From positions 248,001-312,000 of the forward strand of contig NZ_JCKI01000007.1 in the NCBI RefSeq assembly GCF_000708265.2: a DNA stretch of 64,000 bases, given 5' to 3'. Under the pieces are notes generated by a model. That model was not told the origin of the DNA, did not search any database, and worked only from the letters and a program-made list of their open reading frames with translations. Each line of letters opens with the position of its first letter. Within the stretch, counting starts at the first letter, position 1. The DNA comes from Pedobacter sp. R20-19. Its GTDB lineage: Bacteria; Bacteroidota; Bacteroidia; Sphingobacteriales; Sphingobacteriaceae. Of the stretch, positions 63,124-64,000 are shown piece by piece. Both the position numbers and the translations under genes were made by a program.

Positions 63124-63834
63124 TCATTTTTTAAATATAACATTTTTTACAAACCAGTCGAATTTCTGTTTGTAGGCTGAACTAACATTCAACTCCTTCC
63201 CATTAGACATTAAGATTTTATAACTTGATACCGACTTTATATGATTGGCAGATATGATATTAGACTTATTAATTCGTAAAAAATAGGGATGATCTTTGAG
63301 GTCTTCGTCGATTACTGATATTTTATAGTAAGGTACGTAGGTTCGAGCTATCGTATGTATTTGGATATAATTCGATGCACCTTCGATAAAGATGATTTCG
63401 TCTGTGTAAATTTTGGCCATATCATTCTTTGCGCCAAGTTTCATCATAATAAATGGCTTATCAGTTATAAATCTTTGAATTACAGAATGGACCAGTTTGC
63501 TAAATTTTTTAAAGTCAAATGGCTTAGTCAAAAATTGCTTTGCCTCTAGTGAATAACCCTCTGGGGCATATTTAACATGGGCACTAACTAATATCAGATT
63601 TTTAAACTTAGAAAGGATTTGTTTTGATAATTCTAGCCCATTCAACTTAGGCATTTCTATATCAGTAAAAAGAAAGTCTACCTGACCATTAATTTTTTTT
63701 ATTTCTGTTAAAGCCTCGACGGAATCATTAAAACAATATAAAAGTTTGAGAGCTGGTGTGTACGAAATATACTCCTTAAGCTGTTCAGTAGAATAATGGT
63801 CGTCATCAACAATAATGCAAGTGAAAGTGTTCAA
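63124..63834 (-). CDS. LytTR-family response regulator
   Basis: A 236-residue regulator. The receiver domain (1-120) has the acidic pocket V-D-D-D-H at residues 9-13, phospho-acceptor Asp58 in F-T-D-I-E-M-P, and the Lys in L-T-K-P-F-D near 103. A LytTR DNA-binding domain (about 135-235) has I-I-F-I-E-G-A-S-N-Y-I-Q-I near 148 and F-L-R-I-N-K-S-N-I-I near 190. The start is a TTG at 63834; no in-frame ATG is nearby. A partner sensor kinase of the LytS/5TMR or His_kinase type is expected, but not in this window. Targets unknown. Confidence 0.92.
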   Translation of the reverse strand: MNTFTCIIVDDDHYSTEQLKEYISYTPALKLLYCFNDSVEALTEIKKINGQVDFLFTDIEMPKLNGLELSKQILSKFKNLILVSAHVKYAPEGYSLEAKQFLTKPFDFKKFSKLVHSVIQRFITDKPFIMMKLGAKNDMAKIYTDEIIFIEGASNYIQIHTIARTYVPYYKISVIDEDLKDHPYFLRINKSNIISANHIKSVSSYKILMSNGKELNVSSAYKQKFDWFVKNVIFKK

Positions 63835-63981
63835 AAAGAATAAATAAAGGAGTTAGCAATCGTTAAATTTTAGAATAAGGAGATCGATGTAAAGATAAAG
63901 GTTTGTTTATTTAAATAAAGCGTGTTTTTCTTCGTTCACATAATATTTTGTGGAGGCTTACATAATAAATGTACTTCATTC

Positions 63982-64000
63982 ATGAAAAAGCTACACCTTT
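63982..64000 (+). CDS. Possible start of a gene running off the window
   Basis: ATG followed by codons for K-K-L-H-L, a start typical of a signal peptide. Only six codons are visible, so this is a guess. Confidence 0.3.

Overview
The window reads as the chromosome of a Bacteroidota bacterium, most likely a Pedobacter-like member of the Sphingobacteriaceae. Evidence is a low GC content, a SusC/SusD outer-membrane pair, TonB-dependent receptors, Bacteroidota-only small families (IPExxxVDY, DUF6728, DUF6600), missing Shine-Dalgarno sequences, and promoters of the TTTG / TAnnTTTG type. The genus is inferred by recall, not by alignment.

1-12.4 kb: a partial MBL/beta-CASP hydrolase, YtxH, a HAD hydrolase, a DUF6600 protein, an RsmI-like methyltransferase, Tex and an MscS channel. 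Then comes a tryptophan operon on the minus strand: trpE, a PchB/AroQ-type chorismate mutase, trpG and trpC. Ahead of trpE is a complete ribosome-mediated attenuator: a 22-residue leader with two near-adjacent Trp codons, an antiterminator segment and a 12-bp terminator. trpD, trpF, trpB and trpA are not here.

12.4-26.1 kb: two secreted amidohydrolase-fold proteins, then a REP/RAYT locus (16.8-18.7 kb) in which a single-domain HUH transposase is surrounded by small palindromes and longer duplicated blocks. An Oar-like TonB receptor, an ABC exporter, a PLDc_N peptide, a repeat-rich gap and an MFS transporter follow.

26.4-41.4 kb: an orphan susD/susC pair, the recG-EamA-ridA-DUF6728 cluster, an OmpA-family protein, aminopeptidase P, a DegQ/HtrA protease and dapF.

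41.4-55.7 kb: a tripartite RND efflux operon with an upstream 16-bp palindrome, yicC-gmk-nadD, acpP-fabF-rnc, an IPExxxVDY protein and pyruvate kinase.

55.9-62.8 kb: the most unusual part. tRNA-Ser(GGA) is followed by about 6.8 kb that ends in an exact 21-bp copy of the tRNA 3' end, as expected for an element integrated in the tRNA gene. No integrase is left. The interval holds a large secreted FN3-domain polymorphic toxin (body GC-rich, tip AT-rich, one frameshift), a probable immunity gene, a duplicated scrap of the toxin tail, a broken second PD-(D/E)XK toxin tip, a frameshifted PoNi-type (DUF1910/DUF1911) immunity gene and a secreted orphan protein. I read it as a decaying interbacterial toxin/immunity island. 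tRNA-Asp and a LytTR response regulator close the window.
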